64,000 nucleotides of DNA from Arthrobacter sp. Leaf137 (GCF_001423525.1 NZ_LMOI01000022.1:124001-188000); one strand, 5' to 3'; numbered from the stretch's first letter, positions 54,944 to 63,850 are shown. Numbers and translations are program-made. Notes: generated from the letters alone by a model not told the origin.

Positions 54944-55581
54944 CAGACCAGGCCCTCGGTGTCTTTCTGCAGCCGGCCGCCGAACTGGAAGACGCCGGCT
55001 ATGAGGACCAGCGCGATGCCGGCCACGATTGGCAGGAGGCTGATGTTGCCTTCGAAGATGACGCTGCCGGGGGTGCGGTCCGCGTTCAGCCCGATGGCAT
55101 CCGCCAGCCGGGTCCGGGCCAGTTGGTCCAGCACCTGGCCCGCCGTGCCGGCCAGTGCCAGGGCCGCCCCGAAGGCGCCGATGATCCACACCGACCCCCG
55201 GGTGAACAGCGTGTCGCCCCGCAGCCGGAACGCCAGCAGGAACAGCAGGGCCAGCACGGCAAGGACGCCAACCTGGGTCAGTGCGGCTGCCCACGCCAAC
55301 TGCCCGGCTTCGGCGCCGGGAAGGGCGGGGATGGTGGCGTCGACGGCGGAAAAGCGGGCCTCGGCGCCGAGTTCCAGGCCGGCCACTTTTCGGGTTGGAT
55401 CAACGGGCAGCGTCAGCGTGACGGGCCCGGAAAAGATGTCCACGATGCCCATGACGGACATGACGCTTGATCCGGCGGCGATCACGGCCGCGCCGACCAT
55501 GAGCACCAGGGCATCCGTCCTGGACACCACCTGGTGCTTCCTGTTCTCCGACGGACGTCCGGTGTGCTTGGCCAGCTTCAT
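54943..55581 (-). CDS. DUF2975 membrane protein
   Basis: 212 residues with about four hydrophobic segments (about 25-47, 93-117, 128-148, 180-200). DUF2975 proteins are usually encoded with a YozG-like regulator, as here. The start follows GGGGGAAG. The function is unknown; a membrane sensor for the partner regulator is a plausible reading but only inference. Upstream is a perfect 17-base inverted repeat. Confidence 0.87.
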   Translation of the reverse strand: MKLAKHTGRPSENRKHQVVSRTDALVLMVGAAVIAAGSSVMSVMGIVDIFSGPVTLTLPVDPTRKVAGLELGAEARFSAVDATIPALPGAEAGQLAWAAALTQVGVLAVLALLFLLAFRLRGDTLFTRGSVWIIGAFGAALALAGTAGQVLDQLARTRLADAIGLNADRTPGSVIFEGNISLLPIVAGIALVLIAGVFQFGGRLQKDTEGLV

Positions 55582-55593
55582 TCTTCCCCCAAG

Positions 55594-55630
55594 AGTTATC
55601 GAATATCGTTAATAACGATATTCGATAACT
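55594..55630. promoter_or_regulatory. 37-base perfect palindrome, likely XRE operator
   Basis: AGTTATCGAATATCGTT (55594-55610) and its exact complement (55614-55630) flank AAT. It begins 12 bases upstream of the DUF2975 start in a marked AT-rich patch, and the repeated TATCG half-sites suggest two stacked dimers. Presumed operator for the XRE regulator. Confidence 0.78.
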
Positions 55631-55676
55631 TAGTGGGATGCTCAGCCCTCGGTCAAACCTCCGCGGCCGTGGGTGC

Positions 55677-56069
55677 CTATGCTGTGTGCGCGTCCCTGAC
55701 GGCGGGCGGAGTCGCACCCTGGAGCACCCAGCGGTTGCCGTCCGGATCGGCAAAGTGGGCAAACAGCACGCCGCCCATGTCCTGGACCTCGCTGATGTCT
55801 GCGCCCCGGCCCACCAGTTCGGCGCGAAGGGCGGGGAGGTCCGGCGCCACCAGTTGCAGTCCTTCCAGGCTGCCGGGCTCCATGGCGGTCATCCCCGTGC
55901 CGATGACTACTGACGTGGGTGAGCCCGGGGGAGTCAGCTGCACCACCCGCATCCCCGGGAAGTGCTCCACATCGTGGTCCAGCACGAAGCCCAGCTTTTC
56001 GGTGTAAAACTCTTTGGCCCGGTCGACGTCGGACACGGGAACCTGGACAACTTCAAGGCGCATTTCCAT
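55677..56069 (-). CDS. VOC-family protein
   Basis: 130 residues from ATG 56069. LEVVQVPVSDVDRAKEFYTEKLGFVLDHDVEH and LFAHFADPDGNRWVLQG are the VOC repeat modules (glyoxalase I-like fold). Length is normal. A metal-binding set cannot be confirmed. Not clearly in an operon; convergent with nothing, and close to the divergent HNH gene at 56345. Confidence 0.88.
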   Translation of the reverse strand: MEMRLEVVQVPVSDVDRAKEFYTEKLGFVLDHDVEHFPGMRVVQLTPPGSPTSVVIGTGMTAMEPGSLEGLQLVAPDLPALRAELVGRGADISEVQDMGGVLFAHFADPDGNRWVLQGATPPAVRDAHTA

Positions 56070-56344
56070 GCGCGCCACTCTACCTTCGCGACAGTGCTTT
56101 TGCGGGGGAATTTCATGAAGGCTACGCCCGGAAATTTGCAAATGTTAAGGCTGCCCATTCAGGTGCGACGGACTTTCCTCAAGATCGAATCAAGGCTGGC
56201 GCAATATTGCCCGAGCATTGGCTGGCAGGCCGGAATTCGTTCCGCCCCCGGAATAGGCTCAGCGACGACGAGTTTGTCGGGCTTAGCAGCAGGCCCGGCA
56301 GGTGCGGGGCCGCAATTTATTTGGGCCCTCACAAATGGGGGAAA

Positions 56345-57742
56345 ATGTCCGAGTATCCGACCCTTCTGGGGTCATTTCCGTCTGCGTCGGCACCGAAGCC
56401 GCCGCAAAAACCGCGCGCATCAACATTCATCGTTGGCGCCATTACCGCATTGTTTATGCTGCTTGGCGCTTTGAGCGGCGGCGTGGGCGGTGCGCTGATT
56501 TTCCTGGCCATTTCCGTGGCGCTCACGGGCCTTTACGTCCTGGTCACCGGTCGGCGCTCCTGGGCCTGGCTGCCTGCACGACGCAGGGCCGGCGCCGTCG
56601 CGCTCGGCACAGCATTCGCCCTCCTGGTGGCCGGCGGTCTCGCCCTGCCGCGTTCCACCTCGGCGGACCTTGAGGCGGCCGCCGCGGCGGGCACGGCGAA
56701 GGAAACGCCCCCGACGGGGGCCGCCGCACCTTCGGCGGCAGCGTCGCCGTCGTCCGTTCCCACTCCGTCGGCTACGGCGCAGGCCAGCGGCGAACCCCTC
56801 GACCCGGACACCGCTTACACCCTGGCATCCGGCGTCACGGCTGCGGCGCCGAATGCCCAGCCGGCCTACGCCACCAAGGCCCTGGACCTACTGGCCACGC
56901 TCCCCATCAAGGGCCGGGCGCCAAAAACGGGATACGACCGCGCGCTGTTCGGGCAGGCATGGGCGGATGTGGACCGCAACGGTTGCGATACCCGGAACGA
57001 CATCCTCAAGCGCGACCTGACCGGCGTCGCGTACGTCAACAGCGTCCCGTGCAAGGTGAAGTCCGGGATGCTGGCCGATCCCTACACGGGCTCGAACATC
57101 AACTTTGTCCGCGGCTCCACTACCAGCACTGCCGTGCAGATCGACCACGTGGTGGCGCTCAGCGATGCCTGGCAGAAAGGTGCCCAGCAGTTGAGCACCG
57201 AACAGCGCACGGCGTTCGCCAACGATCCACTGAACCTGCAGGCGACGGACGGTCCGACGAATATCAGGAAGGGCGACGGCGACGCCGCCACCTGGCTCCC
57301 GCCGAACAAGGGTTTCCGGTGCGAATACGTTGCCCGCCAGATTTCGGTGAAGGCTACCTACTCGCTGTGGGTGACCCAGGCCGAGCATGACGCAATGGCC
57401 CGGATCCTGGCGGACTGCACCGGGCAGCTGGCACCTACCGACCAGAAGGCGCCTGTCGTGGCTGAACCTGCGCCGGCTGCGCCCGCACCTGCTGCCGTGC
57501 AGCCTGCGCCCGTTGCACCCGCTCCTGCTGCACCTGCCGCTCCCGTAGCCCCGGCCCCGGTAGCCCCGGCTCCCGTCGCGCCCGCTCCTGTTGCACCCGC
57601 TCCTGTTGCACCTGCCCCGGCTGCTGCCTACTACCCGAACTGTGCTGCCGCCCGGGCCGCTGGAGCTGCGCCGCTGTACGCCGGGCAGGCCGGATACCGC
57701 TCAGCCCTGGACCGTGACTCTGATGGCATCGCCTGCGAATAG
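56345..57742 (+). CDS. Membrane HNH (GmrSD C-terminal-like) nuclease-fold protein with excalibur domain
   Basis: 465 residues from ATG 56345 (GGGGGA site). Hydrophobic stretches at about 27-70 and 82-100, then an Ala/Thr/Ser-rich spacer. Residues about 155-360 hold a DUF1524/HNH fold: QIDHVVALSDAWQKGAQQL, RTAFANDPLNLQATDGPTN and KGDGDAATWLPP, with the His/Asn metal-like residues. A Pro/Ala/Val repeat linker (about 375-425) ends in an excalibur calcium-binding motif (LDRDSDGIACE). Probably surface-exposed. It is followed 68 bases later by another excalibur protein. Confidence 0.82.
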   Translation: MSEYPTLLGSFPSASAPKPPQKPRASTFIVGAITALFMLLGALSGGVGGALIFLAISVALTGLYVLVTGRRSWAWLPARRRAGAVALGTAFALLVAGGLALPRSTSADLEAAAAAGTAKETPPTGAAAPSAAASPSSVPTPSATAQASGEPLDPDTAYTLASGVTAAAPNAQPAYATKALDLLATLPIKGRAPKTGYDRALFGQAWADVDRNGCDTRNDILKRDLTGVAYVNSVPCKVKSGMLADPYTGSNINFVRGSTTSTAVQIDHVVALSDAWQKGAQQLSTEQRTAFANDPLNLQATDGPTNIRKGDGDAATWLPPNKGFRCEYVARQISVKATYSLWVTQAEHDAMARILADCTGQLAPTDQKAPVVAEPAPAAPAPAAVQPAPVAPAPAAPAAPVAPAPVAPAPVAPAPVAPAPVAPAPAAAYYPNCAAARAAGAAPLYAGQAGYRSALDRDSDGIACE

Positions 57743-57810
57743 TCCCTTTTCGCTTCCCGGTTTTTGACTTTCATTCGCATCACCAACACATCGCGTTCCT
57801 AGGGGGAATC

Positions 57811-58566
57811 ATGAACAACCTGTACGCTGCTGCCCGCCCGAACGCGGGGCAGCTGAAGAAATCGCTGGCCATGGCCGTGCTGGCAGGGCTCCTGCTGACA
57901 GGCTGCGGCGGCAAGCAGGCGGCAGTGGAGCCGGCCTCGGCTGCCACTCCTGCCGCGAGCGCAACGGCCGAAGCCGCCGTGGCCGTTCCGGGCGTGGTGG
58001 GGATGACCCTGGACAAGGCAAAGAAGCAGCTCGAGGACCTCGGTTTCAAGGTCGAGGCCGTGGACAGCGTTGACGGCAAGAAGATCCTGGTGGATAAGAA
58101 CTGGCAGGTCCTGACCCAGGACCCTGCCGGCGGCGCCACACCGGCAAAGGGTTCCACGGTCCGTCTCGGGGTGAAGTCCCTCGAGAAGATTGCGGAGGAA
58201 AAGGCTGCGACCGAGAAGGCAGCCGCAGATATAGCTGCTGCCGAAGCTGCCGCGGCCGCGAAGGCTGCTGCTGACAAAGCCGCCGCCGAGCAGGCAGCCC
58301 AGGCAGCTGCTGCGCAGGCCGCAGCTGATCAGGCCGCGCGTGACCAGGCGGCCGCCGACCAGGCCGCCCGGGATGCGGCAGCGCAGCAGGCGCAGAAAGC
58401 ACCGGCGCCTGTCGCACCAGCGCCCGCTGCCCCCGCACCGGCAGCCGCCTACTACGCCAACTGCACAGCAGCGCGTGCCGCAGGAGCAGCGCCGGTGTAC
58501 GCAGGTACGCCGGGCTACGGAAAGCATCTCGACCGTGACGGCGACGGCATCGGCTGCGACAAGTAG
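57811..58566 (+). CDS. Lipoprotein with PASTA, coiled coil and excalibur domain
   Basis: 251 residues. Lipobox LLLTGC gives lipidated Cys32. PASTA-like domain (about 58-125: PGVVGMTLDKAKKQLEDLGFKV, TPAKGSTVRLGV), an Ala/Lys/Glu-rich coiled-coil-like stretch (about 130-195), a Pro/Ala linker, and an excalibur motif YYANCTAARAAGAAP...LDRDGDGIGCD. Anchored at the outer face of the membrane, with a wall-binding role likely. Its C-terminus nearly matches that of the preceding gene. Confidence 0.85.
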   Translation: MNNLYAAARPNAGQLKKSLAMAVLAGLLLTGCGGKQAAVEPASAATPAASATAEAAVAVPGVVGMTLDKAKKQLEDLGFKVEAVDSVDGKKILVDKNWQVLTQDPAGGATPAKGSTVRLGVKSLEKIAEEKAATEKAAADIAAAEAAAAAKAAADKAAAEQAAQAAAAQAAADQAARDQAAADQAARDAAAQQAQKAPAPVAPAPAAPAPAAAYYANCTAARAAGAAPVYAGTPGYGKHLDRDGDGIGCDK

Positions 58567-58590
58567 CCCTATATAGCAGCCGCCGTGGCT

Positions 58591-58622
58591 GGTTGTACGG
58601 CCCACATGCGGGCGGTGCAACC
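58591..58622 (+). terminator. Weak hairpin after the excalibur lipoprotein
   Basis: GGTTG (58591-58595) pairs with CAACC (58618-58622), and CCC/GGG pair inside with imperfect flanks. It sits 25 bases past the stop. No T-run, so a low-confidence terminator. Confidence 0.3.
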
Positions 58623-58834
58623 GGCAACGTGCGGCGCACCGCCCCGCCAGTCACATTCCGTTCCGTGCCGCGAACCGGTGGCGGACGCTGCCGGGCGCGC
58701 TAGTCTGGCTTCACCACGCGGCATCGCGTGACCTGGGAGCAGCGGGCAGGGTTGTAATGAGCTGACCGACCCGCCCGCGAGCCGAGGAAGCTGATGCAAA
58801 AGGACCAGGACACCGCCCGCCCCGAAACGCTGCA

Positions 58835-59089
58835 ATGGTAGCGCCCGTGGCCCCGCCGCAGCCGAGGCGGAAGAAAGTTCGCCACCCCCGCCTCTCAGTG
58901 GGGGAGCGGGTCCACTTTGCCGAAGGGACCACCACCGGCACGGGTACCGTGGACGCCGTCACCTCCGACTACGCGATCGTCTGGGTGTGGACGGACGAGG
59001 GCCAGGGGCGCCGGATGTTCCTGCAGGGCTATGGCAGCATCGTTTCCTCCGAGCCGAAAGAGTCGGACATGTCCGACGACGGCGCCTGA
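58835..59089 (+). CDS. Small hypothetical protein
   Basis: 84 residues. Basic N-terminus (PPQPRRKKVRHPR), then a beta-strand-like core VGERVHFAEGTTTGTGTVDAVTSDYAIVWVWTDEGQGRRMFLQG, which reads like an SH3/KOW-type small barrel. No family recognised. Composition is protein-like but the ribosome site is weak. Confidence 0.5.
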   Translation: MVAPVAPPQPRRKKVRHPRLSVGERVHFAEGTTTGTGTVDAVTSDYAIVWVWTDEGQGRRMFLQGYGSIVSSEPKESDMSDDGA

Positions 59090-59114
59090 GCAGGTGCCCC
59101 GCGGCACCGGCGCC

Positions 59115-59591
59115 TTAGCGCTCCGGTGTGTCCTCCTCCGGAAAGAAGCGCTGGACTCCGGCCGCTGCGTCCCGCAACGCCCCGCCGTCGAGCATCACGG
59201 ATGTTTCCGCCACGTCGAACTGGGTCCACTGCGCCACCAGCCGGAGGTCGCCCACCGGGGGCAGCGGCCACAGCCACAGCGTGCCTGAACCGGAGAGTTC
59301 GTCGTCACCACCGCTGCCTCCGCCGCCGTGGAGGGCGAGGACAGGAGGGTTCGGTTCCACGGCGGGTTCCATGAACCCCGGAACCGGCTGGTGAGCCGTG
59401 CTCGCCTTCGAACCGTCCGGGAATTCCACTCCGAACATGAGGTTGTTCTGTTGGGTTCCCCCGTGGCGGTGGCCCATCCCGGGCTGGAAGAAGGCGTGGT
59501 GCAGGTCGGACCAGGCGTTCTCGTCCTGGTCGCCGCGGCGGAAGAGCCAGCCAATGGTGAACAGGCATCCGGTGGAATAGCGGAACGCCAC
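59115..59591 (-). CDS. Hypothetical protein
   Basis: 158 residues from GTG 59591, chosen for GGGGGA nine bases upstream. Features: IGWLFRRGDQDENAWSDLHHAFFQPGMGH, GVEFPDGSKA and a C-terminal DVAETSVMLDGGALRDAAAGVQRFFPEE. One short hydrophobic N-terminal part is not a signal peptide. I do not recognise the family; it looks like a genuine conserved protein of this genus. Confidence 0.55.
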   Translation of the reverse strand: MAFRYSTGCLFTIGWLFRRGDQDENAWSDLHHAFFQPGMGHRHGGTQQNNLMFGVEFPDGSKASTAHQPVPGFMEPAVEPNPPVLALHGGGGSGGDDELSGSGTLWLWPLPPVGDLRLVAQWTQFDVAETSVMLDGGALRDAAAGVQRFFPEEDTPER

Positions 59592-59680
59592 TGTGGATCC
59601 CCCAATCCGTCCTGATCCGGTCAGTCTAGCTCCGCGAACCCTCCTTGATGTGCGGCGCGTCACGCGGAATGATGGCGCGC

Positions 59681-60457
59681 ATGGCTACCTTCACCGGATC
59701 CGATGACCTGCGCGGTGCCGAATTCTCCGACGTCAGCCTCCGAGGGGCACGGTTCGTCCGGAGCAGCCTGTCCGGCGTCGTGATGCGCGGCGTGGAGATT
59801 GACGGCGCGGACATCGATTCGCCCTGGCTGCTGGAAGATGACGGGTCCCTGTACGTGAACGGCGTGAACGTGGCTCCGCTGATCGATGCCGAGCTCAACC
59901 GGCGCTTCCCCGGCCGGGAGCTCCGGCACGCCGCGGATCCTGCCGGCCTCCGCGACGCCTGGGACCGGCTGCAGGAGGCATGGGCTGCCACCATGCAGCG
60001 GGTGGCCCGGATGCCACCCGGTACCGAGGACATATCGGTCGACGGCGAGTGGTCCTTCGCGCAGACGTTGCGGCATTTGGTGATGGCCACGGATAAATGG
60101 CTGCGCGGGGCGGTCCTGGGCATCGACAAGCCGTACCACCCGGCCGGCGAGCCGAACGCCGAGTACGGGACGGACGGACTGGACATGTCCGTCTTCCAGA
60201 AAACCATGCCCTCCTACGACGAGGTGCTCGAGGTCCGGGCCGGTCGGGTGGCCATGGTGCGGGACTTCATCGCCGGTACCACCGCCGAGCAGCTTCAGGC
60301 GACGCACCCGGCACCGGACGAACCGCGCTTCACCGTCACCACGCTCGACTGCCTGCACGTCATCCTGCACGAGGAATGGGAGCACCACAGGTTTGCGGTC
60401 CGTGACCTGGACGCGATCGAAGCGAAGGCACTGCATGCGGGTGAACAGGACCGCTGA
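59681..60457 (+). CDS. Pentapeptide-repeat / DinB-family fusion protein
   Basis: 258 residues from ATG 59681 (upstream ATGs at 59645 and 59672 possible). Residues about 5-45 carry pentapeptide-like steps (LRGAEFSDVSLRGARF, LSGVVMRGVEIDGAD). The rest is a DinB-type four-helix domain: WSFAQTLRHLVMATDKWLRGAV and LHVILHEEWEHHRFAVRDLDAI, giving the His metal triad. Likely a thiol-transfer or metal-binding enzyme with an extra repeat tail; no partner gene. Confidence 0.8.
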   Translation: MATFTGSDDLRGAEFSDVSLRGARFVRSSLSGVVMRGVEIDGADIDSPWLLEDDGSLYVNGVNVAPLIDAELNRRFPGRELRHAADPAGLRDAWDRLQEAWAATMQRVARMPPGTEDISVDGEWSFAQTLRHLVMATDKWLRGAVLGIDKPYHPAGEPNAEYGTDGLDMSVFQKTMPSYDEVLEVRAGRVAMVRDFIAGTTAEQLQATHPAPDEPRFTVTTLDCLHVILHEEWEHHRFAVRDLDAIEAKALHAGEQDR

Positions 60458-60518
60458 ACAGCAGGTCTAATCACCCAAACTCAGCCCCGCCCTCCGCACA
60501 CCTGCCTCCGCGCCCGGA

Positions 60519-61391
60519 TTACGCCTCGTGCTCTCTCTTGGCTGCGGGCTGGCGCCGGGAGACGAGCACCGGACCCTTGGCATGGTGGAGGATGGCATGG
60601 GCAGTGGAACCGATGCTGCCCTTGATGACTCCGTGCCCTTTGGTTCCGACGACGGTCAGGCGGGCTCCCTCGGCAGCGTGCAGGACGGCGCGGGGTACCG
60701 ACGTGTCGGTGAGCAGGTGCTTTTCCACAATGAGTCCCGGGGCAAGTTCCCGGGCCCTCGCGACGGCGGCGTCGAGGAGTGCCTCCGCCGCGGCGCCGGG
60801 ATCCACGGGGTCGCGGACCAGCCGGTAGCCCGCGGGCACCGTCCGGACGTGGGTGACGAGAAGCCGGGTTCCCGCTGCAGTGGCTGCAGTGCAGGCATCC
60901 TCGAGTGCCGCCTGCGAACCCGAGTCGTCAACGGCCACCAGCACGGGTCCGTCAGGGTTGCCACCTTGCCGGATCACGGCAACGGGACACGGCGCCGTAG
61001 CTGCCAGTTCCAGGCTCACGGAACCGACCAGCAGCCCCATGAACCCTCCCAGCCCGCGGCTTCCCACCACCAGGAGTTCCTGGTCCGCCGCGATTTTGGG
61101 AAGATGCACGGCAGGGCTGCCGGACACCAGGCTGGTACGGACGTCGACGCCGGGGGAGGCCTGCTTCGCGTGCCCAACACCCTCTTCGAGCGTGACCTCC
61201 GCAGCCCGCTGCAAACCGCTGTCCGCAATGCCGGGGACCGGGCCAAGGTTCTTCGTCAGCAAGGGCCACAGCGTGCAGTGCACCAGATGCAGCTGGACGT
61301 TGCGCAGTGACGCCTGTTGCGCCGCCCACCGCACCGCCCGTGCGGCCGGTTCCGAACCGTCATAGCCCACCACGATGGCTTTGGATTCCAC
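60519..61391 (-). CDS. Tandem universal stress protein
   Basis: 290 residues with two Usp domains. Each has the ATP-binding G-2x-G-9x-G(S/T) pattern: VVGSRGLGGFMGLLVGSVS (about 108-126) and VVGTKGHGVIKGSIGSTA (about 250-267). Starts VVGYDGSEPAARAV. Such tandem Usps in actinobacteria respond to hypoxia or stationary phase. A DosR-like inverted motif lies upstream. Monocistronic. Confidence 0.92.
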   Translation of the reverse strand: MESKAIVVGYDGSEPAARAVRWAAQQASLRNVQLHLVHCTLWPLLTKNLGPVPGIADSGLQRAAEVTLEEGVGHAKQASPGVDVRTSLVSGSPAVHLPKIAADQELLVVGSRGLGGFMGLLVGSVSLELAATAPCPVAVIRQGGNPDGPVLVAVDDSGSQAALEDACTAATAAGTRLLVTHVRTVPAGYRLVRDPVDPGAAAEALLDAAVARARELAPGLIVEKHLLTDTSVPRAVLHAAEGARLTVVGTKGHGVIKGSIGSTAHAILHHAKGPVLVSRRQPAAKREHEA

Positions 61392-61477
61392 AATGCCCCC
61401 ATTCCCAGGTGCCGGCCGCCACGTCGTCGTGGAGCCGGGGTCGTTTGCCTTATGCCGATCCTAGGGCAGGCCATGCT

Positions 61478-61500
61478 GGGGCACAGTGCCAATGTCCCCT
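61478..61500 (-). promoter_or_regulatory. DosR-like box upstream of Usp
   Basis: On the minus strand AGGGGACATTGGCACTGTGCCC (61500-61479) resembles the DosR/DevR half-site pattern GGGACNTTNGNCCC and has roughly inverted GGGGACA/TGTGCCC ends. It is about 90 bases upstream of the Usp start, which is a normal distance. The match is partial. Confidence 0.4.
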
Positions 61501-61529
61501 AAAGCGGGCCGCACCTCCGGAGACGGGAT

Positions 61530-63206
61530 CTACAGCGACCGGACCAGCTGCCGTCCTACGGTCAGGCCGGTGAAGAGGCAGCCGCCCAGGAACGTCCCCT
61601 CCAATGCGTTGTAGCCGTGGGCGCCTCCGCCGCCGAACCCGGCCGCTTCCCCTGCGGCGTAGAGGCCCGGGATAGGGGAGCCGTCCTGCCCGAGGGCCTG
61701 GCCGGCGAGGTTGGTCTGGATTCCGCCGAGGCTCTTGCGGGTCACCACGTGCAGGCGCACCGCGATGAGCGGCCCCGCGGCAGGATCGAGGATCCGGTGC
61801 GGCTTGACGGTGCGGAAGAGCCGGTCGCCCAGGAAGCGGCGGCTGTTGCGGATGCCCGCCACCTGCGCGTCCTTGGAGTAGGGGTTCCGCACTTCGGCGT
61901 CGCGTTCTTCGATCTGCCGCCGAAGGTGCCCGTGGTCCAGCAACGCCTCGGCAGTGAGCCCGTTCATGCCACGGACCAGGTCCGCCAGGTTGTCAGCGAC
62001 CACGAAATCGGCGCCGTGCTCCTTGAAGGCCTCGATGGGACCCGGTGCGCCCTTGCCCAGGCGGCTGCGGAGCAGGAGCCTGACGTCACGGCCGGTGAGG
62101 TCAGGGTTCTGTTCCGATCCGGAGAGGGCGAACTCCTTCTCGATGATCCGCTGGTTGAGGATGAACCAGGAATGGCTGTGCTGCTGGAGGTCCGGGGTGG
62201 TCCGCAACAAACGGAGGGTGCCAAGCGTGTCGTACCCGGGGAGCCCGGGCGCGGGCAGGCGGCGGCCCAAGGCATCGAACCAAAGCGACGACGGCCCTGG
62301 CAGGATCCGGATGGCGTGGTCCGGCCAGATGGGGTTCCAGTTCTGGATGCCCTCGGTGTAGTGCCACATGCGGTCGCGGTTGACCAGCCGTACCCCGGAC
62401 CCCTCCGCGATGTCCAGCATGCGCCCGTCCACGTGTTGCGGCACACCGGTCACCATTTTCTCCGGCGGCCTTCCCAGCCGTTCCGGCCACCAGCGCCGCA
62501 CCAGGCTGTGGTTGCCGCCAATGCCGCCGCTGGCGATCACCACTGCCTGGGCCCGCAGCTCGAATTCGCCCACAACGTCCCGGTTCGAGGAAACGCCGCG
62601 CGGCGAAGAGTCGGGTGCCAGGACCGAGCCGCGCACCCCGGTGACCGTGCCGCCGTCGTACGTTAATCCGTCCACCCGGTGCCGGAAATGGAAGCGGACG
62701 CTCCCCGCTGACGCCGCCGCCCGCGCCTTGTCCGCGAAAGGTTCGGAGACGCCGGTACCGGTGCCCCACGGGACGTGGAAGCGGGGCACCGAGTTGCCGT
62801 GCCCGCCCGCACGGCCGTCGCCGCGCTCGGCCCAGCCCACCAGCGGCGTGAACCGGATGCCCTGCTGATGCAGCCAGGAACGTTTCTCGCCCGCGGCAAA
62901 CTCGACATAGGCGCGGCCCCACTGCTGCGCCCACCGGTCCTCGGCGAGCGGTCCGGCCAGACGGTCCCACTGCGCCGAGCCCTGCCAGTCCTGCCAGGCC
63001 AGGTCGAAGGAGTCCCGGACGCCCAGGCGGCGCTGCATGGGGGTGTCCACCAGGAACAGGCCGCCGAGGGACCAGAAAGCCTGGCCGCCCAGGTTCGCCG
63101 CGTTCTCCTGGTCCACGATGGCCACCCGCTTGCCGGCCCGCACCAGCTCGTTGGCCGCCACCAGCCCTGCAAGCCCGCCGCCGATGATGATGACGTCAGC
63201 GTCCAT
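61530..63206 (-). CDS. FAD-binding dehydrogenase (KstD/fumarate reductase-like)
   Basis: 558 residues. FAD-binding IIGGGLAGLVAANELVRAGKRVAIVDQE (about 6-33) and the C-terminal GLYAAGEAAGFGGGGAHGYNALEGTFLGGC. The middle has VIASGGIGGNHSLVR. This is the FAD-binding dehydrogenase/3-ketosteroid 1-dehydrogenase-related group, with no signal peptide. Substrate not identifiable. It ends 138 bases past the Usp start. Confidence 0.9.
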   Translation of the reverse strand: MDADVIIIGGGLAGLVAANELVRAGKRVAIVDQENAANLGGQAFWSLGGLFLVDTPMQRRLGVRDSFDLAWQDWQGSAQWDRLAGPLAEDRWAQQWGRAYVEFAAGEKRSWLHQQGIRFTPLVGWAERGDGRAGGHGNSVPRFHVPWGTGTGVSEPFADKARAAASAGSVRFHFRHRVDGLTYDGGTVTGVRGSVLAPDSSPRGVSSNRDVVGEFELRAQAVVIASGGIGGNHSLVRRWWPERLGRPPEKMVTGVPQHVDGRMLDIAEGSGVRLVNRDRMWHYTEGIQNWNPIWPDHAIRILPGPSSLWFDALGRRLPAPGLPGYDTLGTLRLLRTTPDLQQHSHSWFILNQRIIEKEFALSGSEQNPDLTGRDVRLLLRSRLGKGAPGPIEAFKEHGADFVVADNLADLVRGMNGLTAEALLDHGHLRRQIEERDAEVRNPYSKDAQVAGIRNSRRFLGDRLFRTVKPHRILDPAAGPLIAVRLHVVTRKSLGGIQTNLAGQALGQDGSPIPGLYAAGEAAGFGGGGAHGYNALEGTFLGGCLFTGLTVGRQLVRSL

Positions 63207-63283
63207 CCGAATATCCGCCCTGGTTGAGAGATAAGTGAGAGTCCAGCATCAACCTACAGCAGCGGCGGGATAGGGTCGTGGAC

Positions 63284-63850
63284 ATGTTTGAACTGGTCTC
63301 CCCGGATGTTTCCTTCTACCGTTCCTTCCTCGAGTCGCACCGCGAATGGGCAGGCGCCCACCAGGACGGTGCCGGGCTGTTCGCGGGGGATGACGTCAGC
63401 AGCCCGGCCGGGTTCGAGGCCTGGGTGAACAAGCTGGCGAATGCCGAACAGGCGGACGGGACGGGCGGTATTGTCCCGTGCACCTACTGGTGGATCACCG
63501 AGGGCTCCCGGTATGTGGGGTCCATCGCTTTCCGCCACTACCTCACGCCGGCGCTGCTGAACTCGGGCGGGCACATCGGCTACGGCGTCCGCCCGGCCCG
63601 CCGCGGCGAGGGTGCTGCAACCTGGGCGCTGCGCGAACTGTGCACCCGCCTGGCTGAACGCGGCGAGCCGGACCGGGTCCTGCTGACCTGCGACGACGGC
63701 AATGCTGCCTCGGCACGGACCATCGAGCGGTGCGGGGGCAAGTTGGAGGACGTCCGGCCGGATGACGACGGCGGGCACTTCAGGCGGTACTGGATCGACC
63801 TGGCCCGCGGCACCCGGGAAGGCGGCGCGGGCACCCCCGGTGCCCGTTAG
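63284..63850 (+). CDS. GNAT-family N-acetyltransferase
   Basis: 188 residues from ATG 63284. VGSIAFRHYLTPALLNSGGHIGYGVRPARRGEGAATWALREL contains the strand-and-RRGEG acetyl-CoA motif; DDGNAASARTIERCGGKLED is the fourth motif. Similar to the YjaB/RimJ-like small group. It is divergent from the flavoprotein, 77 bases between starts. Substrate unknown. Confidence 0.87.
   Translation: MFELVSPDVSFYRSFLESHREWAGAHQDGAGLFAGDDVSSPAGFEAWVNKLANAEQADGTGGIVPCTYWWITEGSRYVGSIAFRHYLTPALLNSGGHIGYGVRPARRGEGAATWALRELCTRLAERGEPDRVLLTCDDGNAASARTIERCGGKLEDVRPDDDGGHFRRYWIDLARGTREGGAGTPGAR

Noticed and set aside
57480-57630. Pro/Ala/Val codon repeats as possible CRISPR or tandem DNA repeat
   Set aside because: It is a coding low-complexity linker (PVAPAP units) inside the HNH-excalibur gene, with no spacers.
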